From E44-bin32 sp034430615 (lineage in GTDB: Bacteria; Chloroflexota; Anaerolineae; Anaerolineales; E44-bin32): a DNA stretch of 41,416 nucleotides. The stretch lies in NCBI GenBank assembly GCA_034430615.1, contig DAOUEJ010000074.1:1-41416 (forward strand), given 5' to 3'. This document shows, piece after piece, positions 14,715 through 23,791 of this stretch. Positions within the stretch are counted from its first letter, which is position 1. Every line of letters starts with the position of its first letter. Position numbers and translations under genes: made by a program. The notes under the pieces were generated by a model that was not told the origin of the DNA, did not search any database, and worked only from the letters and a program-made list of their open reading frames with translations.

Positions 14715-15025
14715 GCCATCCTCCCGAAGTGGTCCTGAAACTCAAAATAAGGCCGTGCCATACTGGAACCTATTCTCGTGATCGCCTTGACGATTGTCAA
14801 GCAAATCACAGCCTTCGTGGCCCACTGTAATCTATTTCACGACCGGCAAACCGCAACGTGGTCAATACCGGGCCGGCCTGGTACGATTCTCTTCCTGGCG
14901 GCCTCGGAGTTCTCTGTACGTGCTCTCCCCCAGGTCGATATTGCTCGGCTTGACTCAGTTCGATGTACTTGACTATACGTCGATCCTGGTCCTGGGTTTC
15001 ATGATTTCAACACACGCTTAGGGCT
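14715..15025. other. 311-bp intergenic region
   Basis: No convincing gene. It contains the palindrome TTGACGATTGTCAA (about 14783-14796), which also supplies a TTGACA on the minus strand facing the small membrane protein gene. No clear terminator is seen after the exporter operon that ends at 15026. Confidence 0.4.
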
Positions 15026-16255
15026 TCAATTGATCTCGAAGATGACATCGGCCGGCATACCCGGTTTGAGCTGGTCGAGGCCTTCAAGCAGCCGCAGCTC
15101 CACCGCATATACCGTCGTCTGCCGTTCTTCTTCTGTCTGGACATTGCGAGGCGTATATTCAGCTTGATCGGCGATACGGGTCACTTCCGCCTGGAAGGAT
15201 TCTCCCGGAAACGAATCCACTTCGACAGTGGCTTTATCTCCAACGCTCACCTGCCCATATTGATTCTCACCAAGGTACACGGTTATGGTCATGCGATCGA
15301 CGTTGCCAAGGGTGATCACGGCAACTCCTGGTGCAATGACCTCACCCACTTCGATAGACTGGGTCAGGATGACGCCACCAACAGGTGCGCTGATCTCCGC
15401 ATCTGCTAATCGGAGATCGATACTCTTCAGTTGGGTTTCAGCCTGTACACGGGCGAGTCCTAGCAACGCCTGCGCGTTGGCAAGATTGGCTTCCGCAAGC
15501 GCCACCGCGTCAGGGTCGGGGCCGTCCTTCCACTTTTCGTACTCCTGGGTGGCCTCAGCAAGGCGCGCCTCCGCTAATGCCACGTCAGCTTCGAGCTTGG
15601 CCTGCTCAATCTCGGTCGGTGAACCGAGATACCAGTTGAGGTTGCGCTGGATCGAATCCCGGTTTTGCTTCGCAGCCGTCAGATTGGAGAGAGCCAATGC
15701 CCGACCCGCTTCACCACTGGCATGGTCGAACTGCTGCTGGGCTCGATCCACCTCTTCGTTCGCCAGGATCAAGTTTGCCTCCGCCGCGTCGAGAGTATTG
15801 GAGCTGGCGCGATTACCCTCCTGTCGCACACTCAGCACGTACTTTGCATCCTTTAACCCATCTTGAGCCAGGGCAAGTTCAACTTGATACTGTGCTGCCT
15901 GCACTGGCCAGTTTTCGTGGAGATCGTCGAGCGCCTGTTGGGCCTCCAGGAGCACCAGCTCGGCGCCAACGACGGCAGCTTCACCGCTGGCCGTGACCTG
16001 CTGGCGCTGGATCTGCAGTTCTTCGTCGTCCAGGCGAAAGAGTGGTTGCTCCTTTGTTACGGCCTCACCCTCTTCGACGTAAACCTCCACCACCCGGCCG
16101 CCGATTTCCGCAGAGACTGCCACTTCCATGATCTCGACCACGCCGGATGCCTTCAGCACCGCGGCATCCTTCTGAACGATGCCCGCGCACCCTGCGAGCA
16201 ATATGATTGTCACGAGCACGAGCAAATACTTTAACAGCAGTTTATTGGAACGCAT
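15026..16255 (-). CDS. HlyD-family membrane-fusion lipoprotein of the ABC exporter
   Basis: 409 aa. Lipoprotein signal with lipobox LLAGC (Cys23), a biotinyl-lipoyl-like segment (SAEIGGRVVEVYVEEGEAVTKEQPLF), a long Ala/Glu-rich coiled coil (about 85-265), the second half of the lipoyl domain (ISAPVGGVILTQSIEVGEVI), and a beta-barrel (VYLGENQYGQVSVGDKATVEV). This is the membrane-fusion subunit of a tripartite-like exporter related to YbhG. It is the last gene of the cluster, 27 nt after the ATPase; GGAGG lies 5 nt before the ATG. A lipoprotein anchor in place of a transmembrane helix is common in single-membrane or Chloroflexota-type envelopes. Confidence 0.88.
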   Translation of the reverse strand: MRSNKLLLKYLLVLVTIILLAGCAGIVQKDAAVLKASGVVEIMEVAVSAEIGGRVVEVYVEEGEAVTKEQPLFRLDDEELQIQRQQVTASGEAAVVGAELVLLEAQQALDDLHENWPVQAAQYQVELALAQDGLKDAKYVLSVRQEGNRASSNTLDAAEANLILANEEVDRAQQQFDHASGEAGRALALSNLTAAKQNRDSIQRNLNWYLGSPTEIEQAKLEADVALAEARLAEATQEYEKWKDGPDPDAVALAEANLANAQALLGLARVQAETQLKSIDLRLADAEISAPVGGVILTQSIEVGEVIAPGVAVITLGNVDRMTITVYLGENQYGQVSVGDKATVEVDSFPGESFQAEVTRIADQAEYTPRNVQTEEERQTTVYAVELRLLEGLDQLKPGMPADVIFEIN

Positions 16256-16282
16256 CTATGCCTCCATTTCAAGCCTCTGGCG

Positions 16283-17230
16283 CTACCCTTCGCGCATACA
16301 GGCAATAAAGACATCCTCTAACGATGGCTCGATTTCGCGGATCGAATGGAGCTCGACCCCAGTATTCTTAAATAAATCCCTGATAAGACGCTCGTCCTGC
16401 GTGTCATCTAAAAGCACGACATGCACGAAGGAGCCATATAGCTCAACGCCTCCAAGAGGGAGTGTTCCCAACTCAATAGCCTCTTTCAAGAGTTCGATCG
16501 CACTGGCGGTATCCGATGGTTGGATTTGAACAACACGCCCCTCCATTAATGTCTCTTTAAGCGTTTGTGGCGAGCCGGTTGCGATCAATTCGCCACGTTG
16601 AATAAATGCCAGACGGTGGCAGTGTTCAGCCTCATCCATATAGTGGGTTGTGACGAAGACCGTCACGCCATCTTCCACGAGTTGGTAGAGCAGTTCCCAG
16701 AAGTCCCTGCGGGAAACTGGATCGACTCCCGCTGTGGGTTCATCGAGGAATAGGACTTGCGGTTGATGTAAGATCGCCGCACTGAGCGCGAGGCGTTGCC
16801 GCCATCCACCTGAGAGCGCTTCAGTCTTTACCTTCTCTCGACCGCCTAAGCCCGCTAAATCAACAGCAACCTTCATCTGTTCATGTAGTTCTGCATTGCT
16901 TAAGCCATAAGCTGTACCATAGAAACGGAGATTCTGTTCAACGGTCAGATCGTTGTATAAGCTGAAGTGCTGCGACATATAGCCGACCTTAGCGCGAATG
17001 GCGTCAGGATTTTGCTTGACGGAGATGCCCAGGACATGGACTTCCCCGGCGGTCGGAGCCAAAAGGCCCAGCATCATACGGATCGTCGTTGTTTTACCGG
17101 ATCCATTCGGTCCCAAGAATCCAAAGATCTCACCCTGCCTGACCTGGAAGTCCACGCCATTTACTGCGGTGAAGTCCCCAAACTTCTTCACCAGCCCCGC
17201 AGCAATGATCGTATGTTGATCTTGGTTCAT
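16283..17230 (-). CDS. ABC exporter ATPase (second)
   Basis: 315 aa. Walker A GPNGSGKTT, signature LSGGWRQRLALS, Walker B VLFLDEPTAGVDP, and a C-terminal DrrA-like extension of about 80 residues. It energises the ABC-2 permeases encoded upstream. The start at 17230 is chosen because it follows the permease stop by 13 nt with GAGGA upstream; a longer frame to 17320 would run back into the permease gene. Related to YbhF/CcmA-type multidrug ATPases. Confidence 0.9.
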   Translation of the reverse strand: MNQDQHTIIAAGLVKKFGDFTAVNGVDFQVRQGEIFGFLGPNGSGKTTTIRMMLGLLAPTAGEVHVLGISVKQNPDAIRAKVGYMSQHFSLYNDLTVEQNLRFYGTAYGLSNAELHEQMKVAVDLAGLGGREKVKTEALSGGWRQRLALSAAILHQPQVLFLDEPTAGVDPVSRRDFWELLYQLVEDGVTVFVTTHYMDEAEHCHRLAFIQRGELIATGSPQTLKETLMEGRVVQIQPSDTASAIELLKEAIELGTLPLGGVELYGSFVHVVLLDDTQDERLIRDLFKNTGVELHSIREIEPSLEDVFIACMREG

Positions 17231-17243
17231 GGTTGTCCAATCC

Positions 17244-18377
17244 TCACTGCAACGCTCGCCGCACGTAGCGGAGCGAGAAGGTGCCGATGACCAATCCAAG
17301 CACCACCAATGCCAGAACATGCGGCCATAAAACGTCCATTCCGCTTCCCTTTAATAGGATACCCCGCAAGATGGCCAGCCAGTGATGCGCAGGGATCACA
17401 TTGGCGAACAACTGTAAAGTTTGCGGCATGGATTCGACCGGGGCCGCATAACCAGTGAACATGAAGTCCACCATCCCAATCAGCATGACAAGCAGGAAGG
17501 CCTGGTGCTGTGTCCTGGCGATGACTGAGATGAACATCCCTTTGCTCAGTTCAACGATCACATAGCCGAGCGCTAACAGGAATAAAAGCGCCAACGATCC
17601 GCGCACAGGCACGCCAAAAAAGATATTAGTCAAACCCAACATGAGGGCGAAATCAAGTAGACCGATGATTATCACCGGGACGGCTTTGCCGAGGATGATT
17701 TCCGGGGATGAGAATGGCATCACGAGCAGCTGCTCGAGCGTGCCTAATTCGCGTTCCCGCGAAAGGGATAGAGCGGCAAATATAAGCACCGTAAATTCAA
17801 GCATTAAGCCAAGCTCTGCGGGGGTGGTGTATAAGGCTTCGTTCAAGGCTTCATTGAACCAGACCCGTAGGCTCGGGAAGAACCCCTCCATTGTTTCGGG
17901 GTCCATCCCGATTCGGCTGAGCGCCAGTCGGTCACCCCATACTTGCGCAACCCCTTCGATTGCCCGCTGCGCGGTGATGGCCGGCAGACTCTCGGCACCA
18001 TTCAGAATCACGGCCAGAGTTGGCTGGCCGGATAACCCAGCATAATCAGTGGAAAAATCAGGGGGGATGATTACAGCTGCGATTACATCACCCCGATTAA
18101 ACGCGTTTTCGATCGTCCCCATGTCGGTGACCAACGCTTCAAGCGCGAAGGTACCGGTGTTCTCGAGCTCTCTTATAAAGCGTTGGCTTGTCTGGCTACG
18201 ATCGTGGTCGAGCACCATCAGCGGGAGATTCGTAATCGGTCTTGAAGTCGCCCAGCCCACCAGGACCAATTCCATCGCCCCACCTAGTAACATAAAGGCC
18301 GGCAGCCACCAATCGTTACGTAGATGGATGAATTCCTTGATCGAGAGTGACCAGATCCGTCGCAGGGCTTGGCGCAT
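17244..18377 (-). CDS. ABC-2 type permease (second)
   Basis: 377 aa from ATG 18377, which lies 4 nt after the stop of the preceding permease. One N-terminal helix (WLPAFMLLGGAMELVLVGW), a large extracytoplasmic domain (about residues 45-170), then five helices in the C-terminal half with the family motif RERELGTLEQLLVMPFSSPEIILGK. It has the topology of YbhS/YbhR. The frame stays open upstream to 18431 but that would overlap the neighbouring gene. It is expected to pair with the first permease as a heterodimer. Confidence 0.88.
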   Translation of the reverse strand: MRQALRRIWSLSIKEFIHLRNDWWLPAFMLLGGAMELVLVGWATSRPITNLPLMVLDHDRSQTSQRFIRELENTGTFALEALVTDMGTIENAFNRGDVIAAVIIPPDFSTDYAGLSGQPTLAVILNGAESLPAITAQRAIEGVAQVWGDRLALSRIGMDPETMEGFFPSLRVWFNEALNEALYTTPAELGLMLEFTVLIFAALSLSRERELGTLEQLLVMPFSSPEIILGKAVPVIIIGLLDFALMLGLTNIFFGVPVRGSLALLFLLALGYVIVELSKGMFISVIARTQHQAFLLVMLIGMVDFMFTGYAAPVESMPQTLQLFANVIPAHHWLAILRGILLKGSGMDVLWPHVLALVVLGLVIGTFSLRYVRRALQ

Positions 18378-18381
18378 AGGA

Positions 18382-19515
18382 TCAGCCCAGACGCTTTCTG
18401 AAAAACAGCGACGCGACGCCGGTAAAAACAAACCCCAGACCCACCAACATCACCGCATAAGGCCAGAGTATGTCCATCCCGGCGCCGGTGAGGAATAAGC
18501 CCCTGGAAATCACAGCGTAGTGTGTTCCAGGCAGAAAGAGCGCTTCCATGCGCATGACTTCAGGCATGGATGCGATCGGAAAAAAGATGCCAGTTAGGAA
18601 AAACCCGGGGAAGAAGATCAGCAGAAATGAGACGGCCATCGCCGCAGCCTGCGTATGCATGAAAACCCCGATGATGATGCCCATACTCAGGATGCCAAAC
18701 AGAAAGAACGCCGATAACAACATGAATAGTGGAAAGCTTCCGTTAAAGGGGATATCGAACCAGAGCATGGCCAACATCGGTATGATGATGACGTTGGCCA
18801 TGCCGACGATGATGTAGGGGATCATCTTGCCAATTAACAAATCAGCCCGACCAATCGGCGAGACCATGAGCTGCTCGAGTGTCCCATGTTCACGCTCATG
18901 CGCCAGAGTCAGTGCGACAGAAAGGGCCGGAAATCCCAGAACCATCGAGATCAAGCCCGGGATCATATCTACCCTCGGTTTGAGCCCCGGGTTGTACCAC
19001 GCCCGAATGCGAATATCGATAGGCAGGAGTGCCTCTTCCGGGACTCCGATGGCTTGCATCTGATCGGCCATCACGTCACGAATAAAGCGCTCAACCCGTT
19101 GCCCGATGTGATCGACAGCGAAGTAGCCGCTCTCGGGCTCTGTGCCGTCGATGATGACTTGCATGGGCAGGCCTCGTAGGGAAAGCACCGTCTCCGAGAA
19201 ATCGGGGGCGATCACGACGGCGGCTTTGATCTCCCCTTTGACCAGCATCGATTCGATCTCATCGATCGAGCCAACTTGCGCGTAGAGGTCAAGATCCTCA
19301 CCAGCTGTGATCTGCTGGATAAAAGCTCGTGAAACGCTGGTTCGATTTTGATCAAGCGCTGCGATGGGGATGTGTTCAAGGTCGACGGTGAGTGAGTAGG
19401 CCATGATCAACAGGATCATCGTCGGTGTGATCAACACCATGATGAGCGTGCCTCGATCACGCAGGATGTGCTGAATCTCCTTACGTATGACGGCGCGGAT
19501 ATTTCGCCAGGACAC
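18382..19515 (-). CDS. ABC-2 type permease (first)
   Basis: 377 aa, the same length and plan as the downstream permease: N-terminal KEIQHILRDRGTL and a helix, an extracytoplasmic domain, then EREHGTLEQLMVSPIGRADLLIGK and five helices. It starts 1 nt after the ATPase stop (19517), so the genes are tightly coupled. Sequence differs from the second permease, so this is a heterodimeric channel and not a recent duplication. Confidence 0.9.
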   Translation of the reverse strand: MSWRNIRAVIRKEIQHILRDRGTLIMVLITPTMILLIMAYSLTVDLEHIPIAALDQNRTSVSRAFIQQITAGEDLDLYAQVGSIDEIESMLVKGEIKAAVVIAPDFSETVLSLRGLPMQVIIDGTEPESGYFAVDHIGQRVERFIRDVMADQMQAIGVPEEALLPIDIRIRAWYNPGLKPRVDMIPGLISMVLGFPALSVALTLAHEREHGTLEQLMVSPIGRADLLIGKMIPYIIVGMANVIIIPMLAMLWFDIPFNGSFPLFMLLSAFFLFGILSMGIIIGVFMHTQAAAMAVSFLLIFFPGFFLTGIFFPIASMPEVMRMEALFLPGTHYAVISRGLFLTGAGMDILWPYAVMLVGLGFVFTGVASLFFRKRLG

Positions 19516-19516
19516 T

Positions 19517-20458
19517 TTACGATTCTCCGTGAGCTTGAAGCTGGTGGATCAGGGATATAAAAGCCTCTTCCATCCGGGGTGGTGCTGCTCGCAAGGAACG
19601 ATAGGGAATGTTGTGATCCTCCAGTGCACACACGAGCTGAGGCAGTCGTTGCTCGGCCGAATCCACGATCAGATGCAGGGATTCACCATAGGTCTGCACC
19701 TGGAGGACACCCGGCAAGGATGCCACCACACCGCGCGCCGCCCGCCAATCCTGCGTGTGTAGTTCAACGACATCACCCGGTAATTGCTCCCGGATCGCCA
19801 TCGGGGTATCGCAGAACACCATGCGCCCCTGATACATCAAACCAACCCTGGCGCAGCGGTCGGCTTCATCCATGTAGGGAGTACTCACAACGATCGTCGT
19901 GCCGCCCAGGTTCAATTCCGTGAGGATCTCCCAGAATTCCCGCCGTGAAACCGGATCAACACCTGTGGTTGGCTCATCGAGCAGCAAGATTTGTGGGTCA
20001 TGAATCAGGGTGCAGGCGAGCGCCAGCTTCTTCTTCATGCCACCGGAGAGATGCTCCGCTCGCCGCTGTTTGAATTCATTTAATCCTGCGAAGGCCAGCA
20101 GCCGCTCGGATTTTTCGAGGATCTGAGTTGGATCGACGGCGTAGATTTCTGAGAAGAACTGCAGGTTCTCAGCAACAGTGAGCTCGGCATATAAGCTGAA
20201 TTCCTGCGCCATGTAACCGATATGCGGTTTGATTGCCTCGGCTTCCTTGCGAAGATCGTGACCGGCAACACGTGCCTCGCCAGCGCTGATCGCCAGTAGG
20301 CCGGCCAGAAGGCGTAGGGTTGTGGTCTTACCCGCGCCGTCCGGCCCGATTAGGCCGAATAACTCACCCTCGGCGATGGTCAGATCGAGTCCGTCGACCG
20401 CACGATTGTCCTTAAACAGGCGCGTGAGACCCCTGGTTTCGATGCTTGCTTCTGCCAC
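19517..20458 (-). CDS. ABC exporter ATPase (first)
   Basis: 313 aa. Walker A GPDGAGKTT, signature LSGGMKKKLALA, Walker B ILLLDEPTTGVDP, and a DrrA-like C-terminal tail. YbhF fuses two such ATPases; here they are separate genes flanking the two permeases, giving the order ATPase-permease-permease-ATPase-HlyD. It starts 15 nt after the small membrane protein gene. Confidence 0.9.
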   Translation of the reverse strand: MAEASIETRGLTRLFKDNRAVDGLDLTIAEGELFGLIGPDGAGKTTTLRLLAGLLAISAGEARVAGHDLRKEAEAIKPHIGYMAQEFSLYAELTVAENLQFFSEIYAVDPTQILEKSERLLAFAGLNEFKQRRAEHLSGGMKKKLALACTLIHDPQILLLDEPTTGVDPVSRREFWEILTELNLGGTTIVVSTPYMDEADRCARVGLMYQGRMVFCDTPMAIREQLPGDVVELHTQDWRAARGVVASLPGVLQVQTYGESLHLIVDSAEQRLPQLVCALEDHNIPYRSLRAAPPRMEEAFISLIHQLQAHGES

Positions 20459-20473
20459 GTGGGTATCGGATCC

Positions 20474-20743
20474 TTAGTTCTTAGCCTTCTTGATGATCCA
20501 GAACACGAGCGGAACGCTCAGGGCCGGTTCAAACGCAACACCCAGATACTTTAAGGTGTCGCTGAACCCCATGGCGGGGATCACATACCAATCAAGCAAG
20601 CCCACGACAATGGCCGTGACCACCCCAACAAGATAGGCATTGGGCATCCCGACGGGCAGTTCCCCTTTCCAGATCAGCTTGGACACATAGGTCATGATCA
20701 ATCCAACCGCTGCCATGGCCGCAAATAATAGGACGATTTCCAT
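20474..20743 (-). CDS. small three-helix membrane protein of the HgcA-like operon
   Basis: 89 aa, not recognised. Three hydrophobic segments (about 2-22, 35-57, 62-84) with a short charged end (KKAKN). The start at 20743 is chosen because GAGGAGG lies 5 nt upstream; the frame is open to 20761. It lies between the nitroreductase-like gene and the first ATPase gene with short gaps, so it belongs to the operon and may be a membrane anchor or accessory pump part. Confidence 0.7.
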   Translation of the reverse strand: MEIVLLFAAMAAVGLIMTYVSKLIWKGELPVGMPNAYLVGVVTAIVVGLLDWYVIPAMGFSDTLKYLGVAFEPALSVPLVFWIIKKAKN

Positions 20744-20786
20744 TCCAGCCTCCTCTATCAATTGATGGATCGTTTGGATACATCTT

Positions 20787-21305
20787 CTAGTTCATCACAT
20801 TTGCCTTAGGGGCATCTTTTGCGAGCGGATGCCGTTCAAAGACGAATGCGGGTACAAGCTTCCCCAGAGCACGGTACGCCATTTCATCACGCTGGATGCG
20901 GTAACCCATGATGCGCGCCAGGCTCTGCAGCGCGGCGGGGTGCTTGCGGCCATAGCGCAGGAGCAGCTCGGCACCCTCTTCGGGCGTCAACCGTCGCGCC
21001 CGCGCCGGCCACGTATGTCCAGCAATCTGGATTTCGACTTGTGGAGTGGCGCTGATATTGCGGACCCAATCCGATCGCTCGCCCCACCCGGAAGCGACAT
21101 ACACCCGGCTTGCTGTGCGGTCGATATCGACCACTTCCAGGACTACATGCCGCTCCAGCCCGCTTATGCGTCCAATATGCTTCAGGTGCATGAAGCGCCA
21201 GCCGAGCAGCCGTCCAAGCCCTAGCCGGTACAGCACGATCGGAGTACGCGAGAAGGCGCGGGTCAGGCCACGCGGCCGGGCTGGATTAGAGATCTTTTCC
21301 AACAT
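20787..21305 (-). CDS. nitroreductase-family deazaflavin-dependent oxidoreductase
   Basis: 172 aa. It has the split-barrel pattern of the DDN family (RRLxxxGR-like segment MHLKHIGRISGLERHVVLEVVDID, then VYVASGWGERSDWVRNISATPQVEIQIAG, and PARARRLTPEEGAELL). Family members bind F420 or related deazaflavins and reduce nitro compounds or quinones; some related short forms are of unknown use. It starts 3 nt after the ferredoxin stop (gene end 21309), clearly co-translated. In context it could supply or take electrons at the corrinoid step, which is inference. Confidence 0.8.
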   Translation of the reverse strand: MLEKISNPARPRGLTRAFSRTPIVLYRLGLGRLLGWRFMHLKHIGRISGLERHVVLEVVDIDRTASRVYVASGWGERSDWVRNISATPQVEIQIAGHTWPARARRLTPEEGAELLLRYGRKHPAALQSLARIMGYRIQRDEMAYRALGKLVPAFVFERHPLAKDAPKANVMN

Positions 21306-21308
21306 ATG

Positions 21309-21560
21309 TCACTCCAATACGATCGCATCTTCCGGGCACTGTAGTACGCAGGCGCCGCAAGCGATGCAGCGCTCACCATCGTGAAAAACGACCTTTTGCC
21401 GCGCAGGATCCGGTGCCCAGCAACCAACGGGACAGACTTCATAGCACTGCCCAACGCCCTTGCATCGCTCTGCATCGAAATGAATTTGCAGGTGGCGCAG
21501 CGTTTGCGCAAGCTCCCAGTGCTCCTGCAGCAGCGACTTCAGAGGCGGCGCACCCGACAT
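21309..21560 (-). CDS. HgcB-like two-cluster ferredoxin
   Basis: 83 aa from ATG 21560, which has GGAGG 8 nt upstream and overlaps the end of the HgcA-like gene by 3 codons at most. Two cluster motifs: CKGVGQCYEVCP, in which the second Cys of the usual CxxCxxCxxxCP is Val, and the canonical CIACGACVLQCP. The first cluster is therefore probably a 3Fe-type or unusually ligated site, perhaps using the extra Cys in CPVGC. HgcB is the ferredoxin that reduces the cobalt of HgcA; this protein sits in the same place but lacks the C-terminal cysteine pair of HgcB and ends at DAIVLE. Confidence 0.8.
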   Translation of the reverse strand: MSGAPPLKSLLQEHWELAQTLRHLQIHFDAERCKGVGQCYEVCPVGCWAPDPARQKVVFHDGERCIACGACVLQCPEDAIVLE

Positions 21561-21565
21561 TCCGG

Positions 21566-23185
21566 TTACCTCCATCCCAGCACCGATGGCACAAGCCAGT
21601 AGACCAAGCTGAGGATTCCAGCGATGACACCCTCCCAGATCCAATTCGCTTGCTCGCCGCGCATGAGGGGCGACATTCCCTGCAGCTCGGCAGAAGTGAA
21701 GATCGACATAGCCAGGATGCCAAGCGCTCTCTTGAAAAACGCATATGGCGAGACCGGATCCACGACCAGCGTGTAGGCAGAGAGTCCCAGCAGCGTGATC
21801 ACCGAAAGGGGTACCGCTTTGGCAAGTCCATCCCTTCCGGGGATCCAGGGCATGAATACCGCGTAGAAGTAGGAGACCCCCAGCAAGCTGGCTGCCGCCG
21901 GAAAGAAGATCCCCCGCCAGAAGATGGCGATGGGCACGAGCAATAATAAGCCGTAGAACCCCAGCGTAACGGTGACCATCTCGAGCCGATCTTTGAGCGG
22001 GAAGCTCACCCAGCGCATCGCATCCGTCTTTTTTCGTCCCTCCCGGAGATACGCAGGGATGTCCTTGGCTTTTATCGGCCCCCAGTGCACACCCCAGCCG
22101 GTCTCCCTGCGGATTTTCCAGCCATCGACACCGTTCGCACAGAGCTCGGGCAGGATCATAGCGCGGTGGTTGAGAATAGAATCGGCGCCGCTCATATGGA
22201 GAGCTCCGATTATTTTCTCAGCGGTCAGAAAGCCGCCGCCGGCAGCGCACCAAACGTTGATGCCGGCTGAATCAGCCACCAGCACCCAGGCATCGAGTTT
22301 GCCGTCGATGGCGTGCACAAGCCGGCGGACGGTAAGCTCAAAATTCCCGGTAACCAGGAGGGGAGCGTTGCCATCCGGCTCTCCCACGGTGTAGAGACCC
22401 GGCTGTATCTTTGGATAGGGCGGGATGATGCGCAGGAACAAAGCCCATAGGTCGATCAAACGTGTCCGCAGCGTCACCTTGTCCTGCAGTCTTCCCAGGA
22501 TCACCGCCCGGTCTCCTCCGGCCCCTCTGGCTGCAGGACGGATCACCCAGACTTTAAGGGCTCCCCCGAGGGAGGATTGCACAGACACAAGATCGTAGCC
22601 AGCGCCCGTTTTAAGCTGTGGAAAGTTGCTCAACGGTTGCGTCGTTGCCCGCGTCAGGACCCAGGTAAGGAAGCGCAGCGGCAGGCGGATAAGTCCGATC
22701 ACGAAGCGGGAGACGGGGTTGGATGGCGTGGATTCATCCAGGATCACGACCCGTCCTTCGGGCGCCAGCAAGCCGCGGCAGGCTCGTAGGATGTACGCCT
22801 GCGCCGGGGGGGTCATCTCGCTGAAAGCCAGGCTGCTGACGATGAGGTCGAACGGCGCATCATCGGTGAGGTCCGTAATCTCGGTAGCGTCCATCAATTT
22901 CAAAGACACATGAGCAAGAAGACCCTCGTGCGCAAGACGTATCTCGGCCTGCGCCAGCATCGACGCGGCGAAATCGATCGCAACCACTTCGGCGCCGCGC
23001 TGTGCCATCTCCGCCGTCAAGGCGCCCGTTCCGCAGCCGATCTCGAGGGCATGTACGCCGGGTGTTGCGTACTGCTCGGCGATGCCCCTCTGCAAGGTTG
23101 CCAAACGGAAGAAGGTCAGCCAGCGAATGCCCCGGTCATAAAGCGCGGGGCGTCGTTCCAGCCATTTCATGAATGCCGTCGCCAT
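21566..23185 (-). CDS. SAM-methyltransferase fused to HgcA-like corrinoid membrane protein
   Basis: 539 aa. Residues 1-~215 are a class I SAM-dependent methyltransferase (ALEIGCGTGAL at 46-56, acidic VVAID at 67-71). Residues ~235-390 match the HgcA/CdhD-type corrinoid domain: PGLYTVGEP, then GINVWCAAGGG with Cys313, and the downstream HRAMILPEL and VHWGPIKAKDIPAYL. The NVWCAAG cap helix holds the Cys that ligates cobalt in HgcA. Residues ~395-539 form about five transmembrane helices, as in HgcA. Two departures: the residue after CAAG is Gly where HgcA has Lys, and the methyltransferase fusion is not part of classical HgcA. It starts immediately after the TetR stop and is followed by the ferredoxin. 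Likely role: methyl transfer via a membrane corrinoid; the acceptor (mercury or other) is not shown. Confidence 0.85.
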   Translation of the reverse strand: MATAFMKWLERRPALYDRGIRWLTFFRLATLQRGIAEQYATPGVHALEIGCGTGALTAEMAQRGAEVVAIDFAASMLAQAEIRLAHEGLLAHVSLKLMDATEITDLTDDAPFDLIVSSLAFSEMTPPAQAYILRACRGLLAPEGRVVILDESTPSNPVSRFVIGLIRLPLRFLTWVLTRATTQPLSNFPQLKTGAGYDLVSVQSSLGGALKVWVIRPAARGAGGDRAVILGRLQDKVTLRTRLIDLWALFLRIIPPYPKIQPGLYTVGEPDGNAPLLVTGNFELTVRRLVHAIDGKLDAWVLVADSAGINVWCAAGGGFLTAEKIIGALHMSGADSILNHRAMILPELCANGVDGWKIRRETGWGVHWGPIKAKDIPAYLREGRKKTDAMRWVSFPLKDRLEMVTVTLGFYGLLLLVPIAIFWRGIFFPAAASLLGVSYFYAVFMPWIPGRDGLAKAVPLSVITLLGLSAYTLVVDPVSPYAFFKRALGILAMSIFTSAELQGMSPLMRGEQANWIWEGVIAGILSLVYWLVPSVLGWR

Positions 23186-23791
23186 CTAGACTTCCACCAC
23201 CTTGATGCCATCCAGAATCAAGTTGAGCGGGCCGTTGGTCATCGTATCCCAATCAACGAGCTCCGGCTCGAGGAACCACAACATCGCCAGGCCTTCGTAC
23301 ATACTGATCAGCGAGCTGGCGGCGAGGTTGGCTTCGACCGGCCGGAACTCACCGTCATCGATCCCCTCCTGGATGATTTGAGCCATCAGGTCGAGGTAGT
23401 GCCTGAAGTAGCCGACAATGACCCCCCGTACGGCTTTGCTGCGGGCTGCAAGGGCCACGAATTCATAGGAGAGCGGCAGGATCTTTTCGAAATGCCTGTA
23501 CTCACGCACGGCGATCTCGATGAAGGCCTTCAGCTTGTCCTCTGACGAACCTGGCTGTTCGGCGAGCGCCTCCGCCTCCCGCACCTCGCTGATGAACACC
23601 CGATCGAGGAGAGCCCGGATCAGCTCATCCTTGCTCTTGAAGTACCAGTAGAGGGAACCCTTGGAGAGACCGGCCTCCTGAACGATGTCGTCCATGCGTG
23701 CCTTATCAAAACCCTTGCGCGAAAAAATACGTTCGGCCGCATCGAGGATCTGAAGGCGGCGTTTTTCATGGCTGGGACGCTGTTTCGACAT
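23186..23791 (-). CDS. TetR-family repressor, first gene of the HgcA-like operon
   Basis: 201 aa. The N-terminal HTH (RILDAAERIFSRKGFDKARMDDIVQEAGLSKGSLYWYFKSKDELI) is classic TetR; the C-terminal ligand domain is all-helical with aromatic residues. The stop abuts the ATG of the HgcA-like gene, so it is co-transcribed. Its start codon lies inside a 28-bp imperfect palindrome that also covers the transcription start, so it almost certainly represses its own operon and is released by a ligand, presumably the substrate or a toxic compound handled by the cluster. Confidence 0.92.
   Translation of the reverse strand: MSKQRPSHEKRRLQILDAAERIFSRKGFDKARMDDIVQEAGLSKGSLYWYFKSKDELIRALLDRVFISEVREAEALAEQPGSSEDKLKAFIEIAVREYRHFEKILPLSYEFVALAARSKAVRGVIVGYFRHYLDLMAQIIQEGIDDGEFRPVEANLAASSLISMYEGLAMLWFLEPELVDWDTMTNGPLNLILDGIKVVEV

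Noticed and set aside
21566..23185. calling the fusion protein a proven mercury methylase
   Set aside because: The cap helix differs at the Lys position, the ferredoxin lacks the terminal Cys pair, and the fused methyltransferase is atypical; only HgcA-like is supported.
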